A DNA stretch of 13,122 nt from a bacterium (lineage in GTDB: Bacteria > Armatimonadota > Fimbriimonadia > Fimbriimonadales > GBS-DC), in the NCBI GenBank assembly GCA_029335935.2, contig JARJMV020000011.1:1-13122 (forward strand), in the 5' to 3' direction. The notes below the pieces were generated by a model. The model searched no databases. It was not told the origin of the DNA and was given only the letters and a program-made list of their open reading frames with translations. The position numbers were made by a program, and so were the translations under genes. Shown in pieces: positions 6,554-13,122 of the stretch (positions within the stretch are counted from its first letter, which is position 1; the number at the start of each line of letters is the position of its first letter).

Positions 6554-7348
6554 CTACTCCAGCCTGCCGCGCTCGCGAGCGTAGCGCGTCGCAATCGCTT
6601 CCAGAATGCCCTCCGTTGCGGCAGGCGGCTGTTCGGGCATGCCCAACGGCTCGCGCAGGCGTTGGTAGAGTTCCCACGCCAGCCGCTCGCGCGCGTCGGT
6701 GTTCAACTGCTCGCGCCGATCCAGAAACGCACGCAGCGCGCGGTACTCGCTGGGGCTAATCGGCAACAGCGGCGGCAGGTGGAACTCCAGCGGATGGGGC
6801 GTACTGCTCACCTGCGTCAGCGCTTCCAACTGCGGCGGCGGCGTGCGACGCTCCTTAATCACAAATGTACCCGCCAGCATATCGCCCAACCGCTGCCCAT
6901 AGGGGTTGAAAAACGCCAGCACGCCCGCCACATTGTAGCCCATAATACACAGCGGAAAGGCGTCTACTAAGCGTACCAACTCGCGTATCAGCACGGCGGT
7001 CGGCGTCACTGGCGCGCCGTTCAGCATCATCACACGCAAACCGAACGCCCGCTTCGCAGGGGTCTGACCGTTCCAGAAAATCTCGAACACGATGTAATAA
7101 GCGAACCATAGAATGTACGCGAAGAAAATCAGCCCTGCAATCAGCCAGCCCTCGCCAATCACGCTGTAGAGGCGGGAGATGGCTTGCGTTGTCTCCTCCA
7201 GGAGCGCGAGCAGCGCGCCCACCACGCCCACAAGCGTCAGCACCAGTAGGTCGTCCAGCACCGCCGCCAGCGCACGCGAGCCTAACCCCGCAATCTCGTA
7301 GCGGATTTCGACCTTCTCAGGGCTTTGCAACACGAACTCGTAAGGCAT
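6554..7348 (-). CDS. RDD family membrane protein
   Basis: This 264-residue protein has an RDD domain at about residues 15-168. It shows the conserved Arg (R25) and Asp pair (D32, D33) in GSRALAAVLDDLLVL, the GQTPAKRAFGLRVM motif, and Arg/Asp in RELVRLVDAFPL (D129). Three or four hydrophobic segments are visible (about 29-50, 67-91 and 128-147). The cytoplasmic-looking C-terminal tail (about 170-264) is rich in Arg, Glu and Pro and has no recognised motif. Some RDD proteins have been linked to ion exchange, but function here is unknown. ATG 7348 directly abuts the Uma2 TAA stop (TAAATG) with GGAGGA upstream inside the Uma2 gene, so the two are translationally coupled. Confidence 0.85.
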   Translation of the reverse strand: MPYEFVLQSPEKVEIRYEIAGLGSRALAAVLDDLLVLTLVGVVGALLALLEETTQAISRLYSVIGEGWLIAGLIFFAYILWFAYYIVFEIFWNGQTPAKRAFGLRVMMLNGAPVTPTAVLIRELVRLVDAFPLCIMGYNVAGVLAFFNPYGQRLGDMLAGTFVIKERRTPPPQLEALTQVSSTPHPLEFHLPPLLPISPSEYRALRAFLDRREQLNTDARERLAWELYQRLREPLGMPEQPPAATEGILEAIATRYARERGRLE

Positions 7349-7957
7349 TTAGGATTCCTCCACTGCTTGGCTGCCCTCAATCGCAAGACGCAACCCACCA
7401 AAAAGAACAGACGCGGGTAGCGCAAAGCCAGGCAACAACGCCTCACAACTGAGCGTATCCCCCTCGTGAAGAACCTGAATCGGCTCAGCGGGTTGGTACA
7501 TCTCTACCCTGCGCCCTTGGGGGTCAATCACCCACACCACCGCCGTGCCCGCCTGTAGCAGCTCATCGACCTTGTCGCGTACTTCGGTGTAGGAGTCGTT
7601 CGGCGAGACAATCTCGATGGCTAAATCGGGTGCTATCTCCAGAAAGGTGTTGGGATACGGCTCTGGCAGACGCTCTTTGCGGATGAAAGCGACATTGGGC
7701 GCACGCACTGATGCGCGTCCGTCTGGGTAGCGTATCACGAACGCTGTCTCTGTGACGACCTCGCCCAGATAGCGTTTCATGTGCGCTTGATAGTTCATTA
7801 GCTGCGCGCCCATCCAGAGCGCCAATCGCCCGTGGTCTAAGTTCACAGGCATCTTCTCCCTCACCTCGCCGCGCACGAGTTCGCGCGGCTTGCCCTCTGC
7901 GCAGAGCCGCCAGAACTCCTCCGCAGTCACGGGCTTCGCAGGCGCGACGCCGGTCAT
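7349..7957 (-). CDS. Uma2 family (DUF820) putative endonuclease fold protein
   Basis: This 202-residue protein matches the Uma2/DUF820 family, which has a PD-(D/E)XK nuclease fold but mostly unknown cellular roles. It begins with the usual TAEEFWRL lead-in and REL-VRGEV strand, then the core APNVAFI, DLAIEIVSPNDSYTEVRDKVDELLQAG and VWVIDPQGRRVEMY. The Glu (E115) and Lys (K129) of the putative site are present, but the Asp of the usual PDVAF motif is Asn88 (codon AAT). ATG 7957 is chosen because the family similarity begins there; the longer upstream frame lies inside the C11 gene. Such genes are often scattered and mobile, but here it sits inside an operon, coupled to the RDD gene. Confidence 0.85.
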   Translation of the reverse strand: MTGVAPAKPVTAEEFWRLCAEGKPRELVRGEVREKMPVNLDHGRLALWMGAQLMNYQAHMKRYLGEVVTETAFVIRYPDGRASVRAPNVAFIRKERLPEPYPNTFLEIAPDLAIEIVSPNDSYTEVRDKVDELLQAGTAVVWVIDPQGRRVEMYQPAEPIQVLHEGDTLSCEALLPGFALPASVLFGGLRLAIEGSQAVEES

Positions 7958-7972
7958 ACGCTCACCGTGAGT

Positions 7973-7980
7973 ATCATACC
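7973..7980 (-). promoter_or_regulatory. Candidate -10 element for the Uma2-RDD-glycerate kinase genes
   Basis: On the minus strand the C11 stop TAG is followed at once by GG-TATGAT (7980-7973), 15 nt before ATG 7957; an overlapping GATACT (7975-7970) is an alternative. A leader of several nt would include GGTGAG just before the ATG. A small inverted repeat, CTCAC-C-GTGAG, lies at 7961-7971. Confidence 0.4.
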
Positions 7981-9255
7981 CTACGGCGCGACTTGGAGCC
8001 ACTCGCCCCAGCGCGTCGCACGCGCAAGCGCGGTGTTGCTGTAGCGACCCAAGTAGCCCCCTGAATCGGGGTAGTAGATCGATAACCCGTAGGAGTGGAA
8101 CACGCGCGAGTCGCGGCGCACATCGCGATTGTTGGCAATCACCGCTTGCTGAAGCGCGGCGTGGAGCGCGTCCACCCGTTGCGTCAGTTCCGAATCGCCT
8201 GTATACTGCTTGATGAGCGACGCCGCGTGCCACAGATCGCGATATTCGGGGTAGGTGGAGTAGTTCTGCGCGTCTTGGCGGGCGCGCCCCAGCGAGGTCG
8301 GGTACAAGCTACGCTTCTGGATCAGGCTCGCCGCGAGGTTGTCCAGCGCGGTGGCGACACCCTCCAGCCGAGAAGCGTCTACCGCCGACTGCGTAATGTT
8401 GCGGTAGAACGGGTAGTTCGCGTGATACCAGTTCACGAAGATGTTCGGGATTGCGCTCGCCCACTGCGCAGGCGCAGTATCGGAGTTGTCCATAATCGGC
8501 TTGAGAATCTCGTGGTAGGGGTAGCCTTCGCCGGGCGGGCTTTCCTCAGAGCCGACGATGTGGCGCGCGATGTTGCGACACTCATACGCCACCTCCAGCA
8601 TCTGCATCAGCGAGGCGTCGAACAGCAGCACATCCATCACGGGGTCGGCGGAGGTGGGTCGGATGGCGGTCGGCAGCTCCCAGATTTTGATGCTCGTGCC
8701 CAGTTCGTCGTCGAACGAGACGGCGCGTCCCCGTAGCGCCGCGCGCGAGCGCCAGCCTGAGCCGTGATTCCAAATCACCAGTGCATAGCGGTCGGCAGGA
8801 TAGCTCGCCCGCGCCCACCGAACGAACTCGCGCAGAGTCTCTGCACTGCCCATATCGACGCCTTGCCCCAAATCTTCCAGTAGGCGCGAGTTAATCCGCC
8901 CCGCGTCCGTATCGTACTGCACCAGATAGCGGCGCGTGCCTGTCCAGCTGCCTTCGGGCGCGAAGCGCGCCGCGCGTTTCCACTGCACCACCACGCGCAC
9001 ATTCGGGTTCGCCTGTGCCTGCTCCATCTGGTTCAGGTTCAGCTCGCTGTAGTCGTCGAGGTCGTTGGCGGCGTTCATGAAGACCATCACAGTCCAAGTG
9101 AGCGTGCCGCGCCCGCTGGGGGGCGGGTTATCCGAGTCGCGTGGGGTGGATGCCGACCAAGAGCCGCCGCAACTCGCCAAGAACGGAGCGAGCAAAATCA
9201 GCGCAAGCACGCTCTGCACGACTCTAAAAGCCTGTTTTCGCATCATCCAGCGCAT
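7981..9255 (-). CDS. Clostripain-like (peptidase C11 family) lipoprotein with Ser in place of catalytic Cys
   Basis: This 424-residue protein begins with a lipoprotein signal, with lipobox LASC (C29), so it should be anchored to a membrane outside the cytoplasm. A Ser/Pro-rich linker (to about 50) follows. The C11 caspase-like fold starts at TLTWTVMVFMNAANDLDDY, and the family His is in ALVIWNHGSGW (H164). The family's catalytic block is usually FDACLM; here it reads LLFDASLMQMLEVAYE, with Ser215 (codon TCG, 8613-8611). VGSEESPPGEGYPY, also typical of the family, follows. It is either an inactive relative or an unusual serine version. ATG 9255 is used for numbering; 9246 and 9243 are in-frame alternatives giving a more standard signal peptide. 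It starts 14 nt after the LptF/LptG-type gene. Confidence 0.85.
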   Translation of the reverse strand: MRWMMRKQAFRVVQSVLALILLAPFLASCGGSWSASTPRDSDNPPPSGRGTLTWTVMVFMNAANDLDDYSELNLNQMEQAQANPNVRVVVQWKRAARFAPEGSWTGTRRYLVQYDTDAGRINSRLLEDLGQGVDMGSAETLREFVRWARASYPADRYALVIWNHGSGWRSRAALRGRAVSFDDELGTSIKIWELPTAIRPTSADPVMDVLLFDASLMQMLEVAYECRNIARHIVGSEESPPGEGYPYHEILKPIMDNSDTAPAQWASAIPNIFVNWYHANYPFYRNITQSAVDASRLEGVATALDNLAASLIQKRSLYPTSLGRARQDAQNYSTYPEYRDLWHAASLIKQYTGDSELTQRVDALHAALQQAVIANNRDVRRDSRVFHSYGLSIYYPDSGGYLGRYSNTALARATRWGEWLQVAP

Positions 9256-9256
9256 G

Positions 9257-9264
9257 AGTGTACC
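9257..9264 (-). promoter_or_regulatory. Possible -10 element at the C11 gene start
   Basis: GG-TACACT on the minus strand resembles the other -10 elements of the window with one change. It ends 1 nt before ATG 9255 and 10 nt before ATG 9246. If used, the leaderless start would be 9246 or 9243 rather than 9255. The AAGG partly within it could instead be a weak Shine-Dalgarno sequence for 9255. Confidence 0.25.
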
Positions 9265-9269
9265 TTGAG

Positions 9270-10382
9270 TTAGACGGCTCGCTCCTTCTGGCGTATCAGC
9301 CACAGGGCGAGCGCGGCGCCCAGCAGGTTGGGCAGGCTACTGGCGAGCAGCGGGTCCAGCGCGCCGCGCCCCAGAATCACCAAGTAGCGCGCCATCACCC
9401 AGTAGACGAAAATAATGGCTATGCTGAGCGCGAAGCCACTGGCAGGGCTGGAACGCTGCGCCCGCACCCCCAGCGGCGCACCCAACAACGCGAAAATCAG
9501 GCTCGCCAGCGGCACATTAATCTTGTTATACAGCTCCACCGTAAGCTGGCGTATCTGCGCTTCGTCTGCGCCCTCGCGCTTGAAAAACTCGATCTGCTCG
9601 CGCAGCTGTCGGAAGGAGCGTTCGTCCACATTCGTCAGCAGCGCCTCGATCTGGACGGGAGTGCGTCGGATGGCGATGGTGTCGGTCGGTTCGGCGCGGA
9701 ACACCACGAACGAGGCATACTGCCCCTGCGCGGTGCGGAGCCAGCCGTCGTAGAGCGTCCACTGCGCCTCGCCGTCCCAGCGCGCCCGCGCGGCGTACAG
9801 CACCACCTCTGGCTCGCGTTGCGACCCTGTGCTGTATTTGATTAGCGTTAGCTGATACAGCTCCTGCGTTTGCGCGTCGCGCCCGCCCGCGACAATCACA
9901 TACGAGTCGAGCCTGCCCTCGCGAAACTGGGGGAAGCCGAACGCCTGCTGCTCGGTGAGGTTCAGCTGCTCCAAGATAGCCGCTCGGATCTGCGCCGCGC
10001 GCTCGGTTGCCCAGGGCACCAGCGTCTCGTTGAACGCGATCGCGAAAAGGCTTACCACAAGGCTCAGCCAGAACACGGGCGCAAGCACCCGACGCAAACT
10101 CACCCCCGCCGCGCGAATCGCTGTAATCTCCCAGTCCGACGAGAGCCGTCCAAACCCCAGCAGCGTCGCCAAGAGCATCCCCATCGGCAGCGTGCGCACC
10201 GCGATTTGAGGCAGATAGAGCAGCGCAAGCTCAACCACCCAGCCTAAGGGCGCACCCTTGGTCGCATACTCCGTAATCATAAACACATAGCCCCCCGCAA
10301 ACACCAGCGCAGTGAACAACCCTACGCCGAACAGCAACGGGGGCAGCAGCTCGCGCAATATCAGCCGGTCCAGCAGGCGCAT
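9270..10382 (-). CDS. LptF/LptG (YjgP/YjgQ) family permease
   Basis: This 370-residue protein has the architecture of LptF and LptG, the membrane subunits of the ABC machine that extracts lipopolysaccharide from the inner membrane. The N-terminal MRLLDRLILRELLPPLLFG helix is typical. Two more membrane segments follow (about 55-80 and 100-122), including RTLPMGMLLATLLGFGRLSSDWEITAIRAAG. A periplasmic domain spans about 125-270, and three C-terminal membrane segments end near LWLIRQKE. Which of LptF or LptG it is cannot be decided, and no second copy or LptB is in the window. Its presence suggests an outer membrane. ATG 10382 is preceded 7 nt upstream by a -10 element; the longer frame to 10451 overlaps the divergent argH. 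Confidence 0.88.
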   Translation of the reverse strand: MRLLDRLILRELLPPLLFGVGLFTALVFAGGYVFMITEYATKGAPLGWVVELALLYLPQIAVRTLPMGMLLATLLGFGRLSSDWEITAIRAAGVSLRRVLAPVFWLSLVVSLFAIAFNETLVPWATERAAQIRAAILEQLNLTEQQAFGFPQFREGRLDSYVIVAGGRDAQTQELYQLTLIKYSTGSQREPEVVLYAARARWDGEAQWTLYDGWLRTAQGQYASFVVFRAEPTDTIAIRRTPVQIEALLTNVDERSFRQLREQIEFFKREGADEAQIRQLTVELYNKINVPLASLIFALLGAPLGVRAQRSSPASGFALSIAIIFVYWVMARYLVILGRGALDPLLASSLPNLLGAALALWLIRQKERAV

Positions 10383-10389
10383 CGCAATA

Positions 10390-10397
10390 AGGATACC
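10390..10397 (-). promoter_or_regulatory. Leaderless-type -10 element for the LptF/LptG-family gene
   Basis: GG-TATCCT on the minus strand, ending 7 nt before ATG 10382. It has the same sequence and spacing as the dsbD promoter (807-814). It shares a 46-bp divergent gap with the argH promoter. Confidence 0.55.
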
Positions 10398-10412
10398 TGC
10401 CCCCTGTCCGTA

Positions 10413-10420
10413 GGTATAAT
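10413..10420 (+). promoter_or_regulatory. Leaderless-type -10 element for argH
   Basis: GG-TATAAT, a perfect consensus hexamer (10415-10420), ending 8 nt before ATG 10429. There is no Shine-Dalgarno sequence and no recognisable -35. Confidence 0.65.
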
Positions 10421-10428
10421 TCGGTGCG

Positions 10429-11856
10429 ATGCTAATCCCAGAGACGCCCAAAATGTGGGGCGGGCGGTTTGAAGGCGACCTCTCGCCCGAAGCGCAAGCC
10501 TATTCCTTCTCGCTGCAACACGATGTGCGCCTGTGGAAGCAGGAGCTGCACGCCAGCGCCGCACACGCCCGAATGATGGGCATCACGGGCATGCTCAGCC
10601 CCCACGAGGCGAACCGAATCGTGGACGCCCTGCTCGAAATCCACGCCGAAATCGAGACAGGCGAATGGCTACCCTTCGACGAGTATGAAGACATCCACAC
10701 CGCGATAGAGGCGCGCCTGTACGAGAAAATCGGCGCACTGGCGGGCAAACTGCACACGGGGCGCAGTCGCAACGACTTGGTGGCGACCGAAGTGCGAATG
10801 TGGCTGCGCGAGCGCACCACCGACCTCGCCCGCGCCCTGCTCGCCCTGTGCCACCAACTCATGCAACTCGCCGAGCAGCACCCCCACACGCTCCTGCCCG
10901 GACTGACCCACCAGCAGCACGCGCAGCCCGTAACGCTGGGACATCATCTGATGGCACATTGCTGGGCGTTCATCCGCGACCTGTCGCGTCTGGCGCACGC
11001 AGGCGACCGCATGAACCTTTGCCCGCTCGGCGCAGGCGCGCTGTCGGGCACCACTTTCCCCATCGACCGCGAGCTGCTCGCTGCCGAACTCGGATTCGCC
11101 ATGCCCGCGCCCAACAGCATGGACGCCGTGTCCGACCGTGACTTCATCGCCGAATACCTGTTCGTGTCCGCGCTCCTGATGGTGCATCTCAGCCGCCTCT
11201 CGCAAGAGCTGATACTCTGGAGCACCCCCGAATACGGATTTGTGGAGCTCTCGGACGAACACACTACAGGCAGCAGCATGATGCCCCAGAAGAAGAACCC
11301 CGACATCGCCGAGCTGATTCGCGGGCGCAGCGCACTCACGATCGGCAACCTAACGGGCATGCTCGCGCTACTGAAGGCGCTGCCCCTAACCTATAACCGC
11401 GACCTGCAGGACGATAAGCCGCTGCTGTTCGCCACGCTGGACACAGTTATCCCCTCCGTGCGTTTGATGACCGACATGTTGGCTAAGGCACATTGGGATA
11501 CGGAGCGTATGCGCCGCGCTCTGCAGGGCGACTACTCCACCGCGACAGAACTGGCAGACTATCTGGTGCGCAAGGGTGTCCCGTTCCGCGAGGCGCACCA
11601 GATTGTGGGGCAGATTGTACGCGAGTGCCTACAGCAGGGCGTCGGACTGGAAGGGCTAACGCTGGAGACGCTGCAGCGACATCACCCACGCTTCGAGGCG
11701 GACGCGCTGGAAACGATGGACCCCGAACGCGCCGTGCGTGCCCGCACCATCTTGGGGGGAACCGCGCCCGAATCGGTGGCGCGCCAAATCGAGCAAGCCA
11801 AGAACTGGATTGCCGCGATAGAACACCAGCTCAACGAGTTGCTGAACCCGAACTGA
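10429..11856 (+). CDS. argH: Argininosuccinate lyase
   Basis: The 475-residue product splits argininosuccinate into arginine and fumarate, the last step of arginine synthesis, as a cytoplasmic tetramer. It belongs to the fumarase/aspartase superfamily. MWGGRF near the N-terminus is the usual beginning of ArgH. KLHTGRSRNDLVATEVRMWL (from 107), GLTHQQHAQPVT (with H161) and the signature GSSMMPQKKNPD (281-292, carrying the catalytic serine loop) are all intact. About eight residues precede the normal MWGGRF start, but ATG 10429 is positioned 8 nt after a perfect -10 hexamer. No other arginine gene is nearby. Its stop overlaps the next start (TGATG). Confidence 0.97.
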   Translation: MLIPETPKMWGGRFEGDLSPEAQAYSFSLQHDVRLWKQELHASAAHARMMGITGMLSPHEANRIVDALLEIHAEIETGEWLPFDEYEDIHTAIEARLYEKIGALAGKLHTGRSRNDLVATEVRMWLRERTTDLARALLALCHQLMQLAEQHPHTLLPGLTHQQHAQPVTLGHHLMAHCWAFIRDLSRLAHAGDRMNLCPLGAGALSGTTFPIDRELLAAELGFAMPAPNSMDAVSDRDFIAEYLFVSALLMVHLSRLSQELILWSTPEYGFVELSDEHTTGSSMMPQKKNPDIAELIRGRSALTIGNLTGMLALLKALPLTYNRDLQDDKPLLFATLDTVIPSVRLMTDMLAKAHWDTERMRRALQGDYSTATELADYLVRKGVPFREAHQIVGQIVRECLQQGVGLEGLTLETLQRHHPRFEADALETMDPERAVRARTILGGTAPESVARQIEQAKNWIAAIEHQLNELLNPN

Positions 11857-12383
11857 TGGCGGTGTGGTTTCGCAGCGAGGCGTGGCGACTGCGCTGGTTG
11901 CCGCTGCTGACCGCAGCGGCAGGCGTGGCGGCGGTCTACCTGCTTCAGGAAGTCGCGTTTCTGCGTCGGCACGCGCTGCTACTGGCGCTGCTGATGGGGC
12001 TGGGCTTTTTCCTCCCGACGGTGCGCCACCGCTTGCTCATCCTGTTCGCTTATGGACTGGGACTCTATTTCATCACCAAGTCGGTTGCCACCTGGCTTGG
12101 GCTGCCGATAGGGGGGCTGGGTGCGATTGAGCAAGTGCTGTGGCTGCCGTTGGGCGCACTATGCGTGGTAAGCGCGTTGGGCATGGGACGTCGTCGTCCG
12201 CCAGAGTGGTCCGTCGCGCTGTTGATGGTCGCGCTGGGGCTATATTTCGCGAACTTCACCTATGTCCACTATCAGCTCAATAACTGGCTACAGGCGTTAG
12301 CAGGCGTGGGGCTGATGGGCGCGGCGTTGTGGCATGCAGCGGTCGTGTGGGCAGAAGGTGAAAAAACGCGCGAATCGGTATAA
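11856..12383 (+). CDS. Small multi-span membrane protein of unknown function
   Basis: I do not recognise this 175-residue protein. It has about six hydrophobic segments (roughly 14-31, 39-55, 59-78, 90-108, 118-135 and 143-166), separated by short basic loops such as FLRRH, VRHR and GMGRRRPPEW, and a short charged C-terminus. No signal lipobox or catalytic motif is visible. ATG 11856 shares its A with the argH stop TGA, so it is translationally coupled to argH; a longer upstream frame lies in argH and is ignored. Its TAA stop falls inside the -10 hexamer of the next gene. Confidence 0.75.
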   Translation: MAVWFRSEAWRLRWLPLLTAAAGVAAVYLLQEVAFLRRHALLLALLMGLGFFLPTVRHRLLILFAYGLGLYFITKSVATWLGLPIGGLGAIEQVLWLPLGALCVVSALGMGRRRPPEWSVALLMVALGLYFANFTYVHYQLNNWLQALAGVGLMGAALWHAAVVWAEGEKTRESV

Positions 12384-12384
12384 T
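12377..12384 (+). promoter_or_regulatory. Leaderless-type -10 element for the HIT gene
   Basis: GG-TATAAT, hexamer 12379-12384, ending 6 nt before ATG 12391. The TAA stop of the upstream membrane protein (12381-12383) is part of the hexamer. No Shine-Dalgarno sequence is present. Confidence 0.6.
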
Positions 12385-12390
12385 AGCCTT

Positions 12391-12900
12391 ATGCAGGAAC
12401 GCCTGTGGGCGCCTTGGCGGATGCAGTATGTCAGCACGGCGAGTCAGCCCAGCGCAGAGTGCATCTTCTGCGCCAAGGCTGCCGCCCAAGCCGACGCTGA
12501 ACATCTCATCCTATGGCGCTCTACTGAGTGTTTCGTCATCTTGAACCTGTTCCCCTACACCAGCGGGCACTTGATGATTGTTCCCTATCGCCACACGCAC
12601 GACCTGGCAAGCCTCACCGAGTCCGAATGGCACGATATTGGGCGGATGGCTCGCCGATGCGTGCGCGCCTTAGAACGCGAGTATCGTCCCGACGGCTTGA
12701 ATATCGGATTCAACTTGGGACGAGCGGCAGGCGCGGGCATCGAGCAGCACCTCCATATGCACATCGTGCCCCGCTGGCACGGCGACACGAACTTCATGGC
12801 GACGATTGGCGAGACGCGCGTGCTACCCGAAAGCTTGGAGCAGACCTACGCGCGCCTGCAGCGCGCGATGCAGGAGGTGATCACCACAGATGAGTCCTGA
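12391..12900 (+). CDS. HIT family nucleotide-binding hydrolase/transferase
   Basis: This 169-residue protein is a histidine-triad protein of the AP4A phosphorylase/FHIT-like branch. It starts with the characteristic ERLWAPWRMQYV, has a zinc-type CIFC pair (C24, C27), the nucleotide-binding stretch ECFVILNLFPYTSGHLMIVPYRH, and the catalytic HLHMHIVPRW triad (H120, H122, H124). Members hydrolyse or phosphorolyse dinucleotide polyphosphates or related nucleotides; the exact substrate is not predictable. ATG 12391 is preferred over the upstream in-frame ATG 12334, because family similarity begins there and a -10 element lies 6 nt ahead. It overlaps the next gene by 11 nt. Confidence 0.93.
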   Translation: MQERLWAPWRMQYVSTASQPSAECIFCAKAAAQADAEHLILWRSTECFVILNLFPYTSGHLMIVPYRHTHDLASLTESEWHDIGRMARRCVRALEREYRPDGLNIGFNLGRAAGAGIEQHLHMHIVPRWHGDTNFMATIGETRVLPESLEQTYARLQRAMQEVITTDES

Positions 12901-13122
12901 AGAGCGCCCTGTGGAGGAGCTGCTGGCGGAGGTGGAGGCGCGTGCGAAGGTCTGCGTCGCTTGCCCCCTCTCACAAACGCGCACGCAGGTCGTGTTTGGC
13001 GAGGGCAACCCGCGCTCGCCACGGGTAATTGTCGGCGAAGGTCCCGGCGAGCAAGAAGACGCCACCGGACGCCCGTTCGTCGGCAGGGCAGGCGCACTGC
13101 TGGACAAAGCGCTCCGCGAAGC
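12890..13122 (+). CDS. Family 4 uracil-DNA glycosylase, N-terminal part (cut by window edge)
   Basis: The first 77 residues are visible. CVACPLSQTRTQVVFGEG carries the first two cysteines (C22, C25) of the iron-sulfur cluster found in family 4 glycosylases, and VGEGPGEQEDATGRPFVGRAG is the uracil-binding and catalytic motif block. The enzyme removes uracil from DNA to begin base excision repair. The second Ala of the usual GEAPG is Gly here, a mild change. ATG 12890 lies inside the HIT gene, with AGGAGG at 12872-12877 (12 nt upstream, rather far), so the two genes are co-transcribed. The rest of the enzyme is beyond the window. Confidence 0.9.
   Translation, partial: MSPEERPVEELLAEVEARAKVCVACPLSQTRTQVVFGEGNPRSPRVIVGEGPGEQEDATGRPFVGRAGALLDKALRE

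Noticed and set aside
7961..7971. Inverted repeat CTCAC-C-GTGAG before the Uma2 gene as a repressor operator
   Set aside because: Only 5-bp arms, a single occurrence and no regulator gene nearby; could be chance in GC-rich DNA.
11493..11855. Long upstream extension of the membrane protein frame through argH
   Set aside because: The region is clearly argH in another frame; the extension has low-complexity Arg/Ala/Gly composition, and the ATG overlapping the argH stop is the natural start.
1..13122. A complete new multi-gene system (defence, secretion, biosynthesis)
   Set aside because: Nearly all genes fall into known housekeeping or envelope families; no coherent set of unknown genes is present. 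The unusual signals are the repeats, the promoter layout and the substituted active sites.

Overview
The window comes from a GC-rich bacterium with two membranes. The signs of an envelope with a periplasm are an LptF/LptG-type permease, a DsbD-like protein with a secreted N-terminal domain and a signal-peptide lipoprotein. The archaeal-type phosphoglycerate mutase, the very compact gene packing and the clusters of GGACA...TGTCC palindromes would fit a deep-branching, possibly thermophilic phylum such as Armatimonadota. That placement is an inference from general knowledge and was not tested.

Layout. Positions 1-799 (minus) hold the N-terminal two thirds of a DsbD-like thiol:disulfide interchange protein, cut by the window edge. 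It is divergent from a site-2-protease-like M50 peptidase (846-1502), which is followed by apgM (1519-2763). Next is the translation/transcription cluster secE-nusG-rplK-rplA (2951-4972). The cluster stops after rplA: the rplJ-rplL-rpoBC genes that commonly follow are not there. Instead there is a gene-free stretch of about 360 bp (4973-5335) filled with tandem palindromic repeats. From 10382 down to 5336 a five-gene set runs on the minus strand: LptF/LptG-family permease, clostripain-like (C11) lipoprotein, Uma2-family protein, RDD membrane protein and glycerate kinase. Divergent from it, argH (10429-11856) overlaps a small membrane protein of unknown function, followed by a HIT-family protein and the start of a family-4 uracil-DNA glycosylase, cut by the right edge.

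Most genes are housekeeping, and I do not see a complete new multi-gene system. Three things stand out. (1) Six genes that begin transcription units have a GGTATANT-type -10 element ending only 6-9 nt before the ATG and no Shine-Dalgarno sequence, whereas most operon-internal genes have good Shine-Dalgarno sequences. This points to leaderless mRNAs as the normal way to begin a transcription unit here. (2) The palindromic repeat family of the rplA-glycerate kinase gap also occurs inside the glycerate kinase gene, where it adds about 44 residues in frame, much like the palindromic elements known inside Rickettsia genes. (3) Three enzymes lack a residue expected to be essential: Cys to Gly in the DsbD membrane motif, Cys to Ser in the C11 catalytic motif, and Asp to Asn in the Uma2 nuclease motif.
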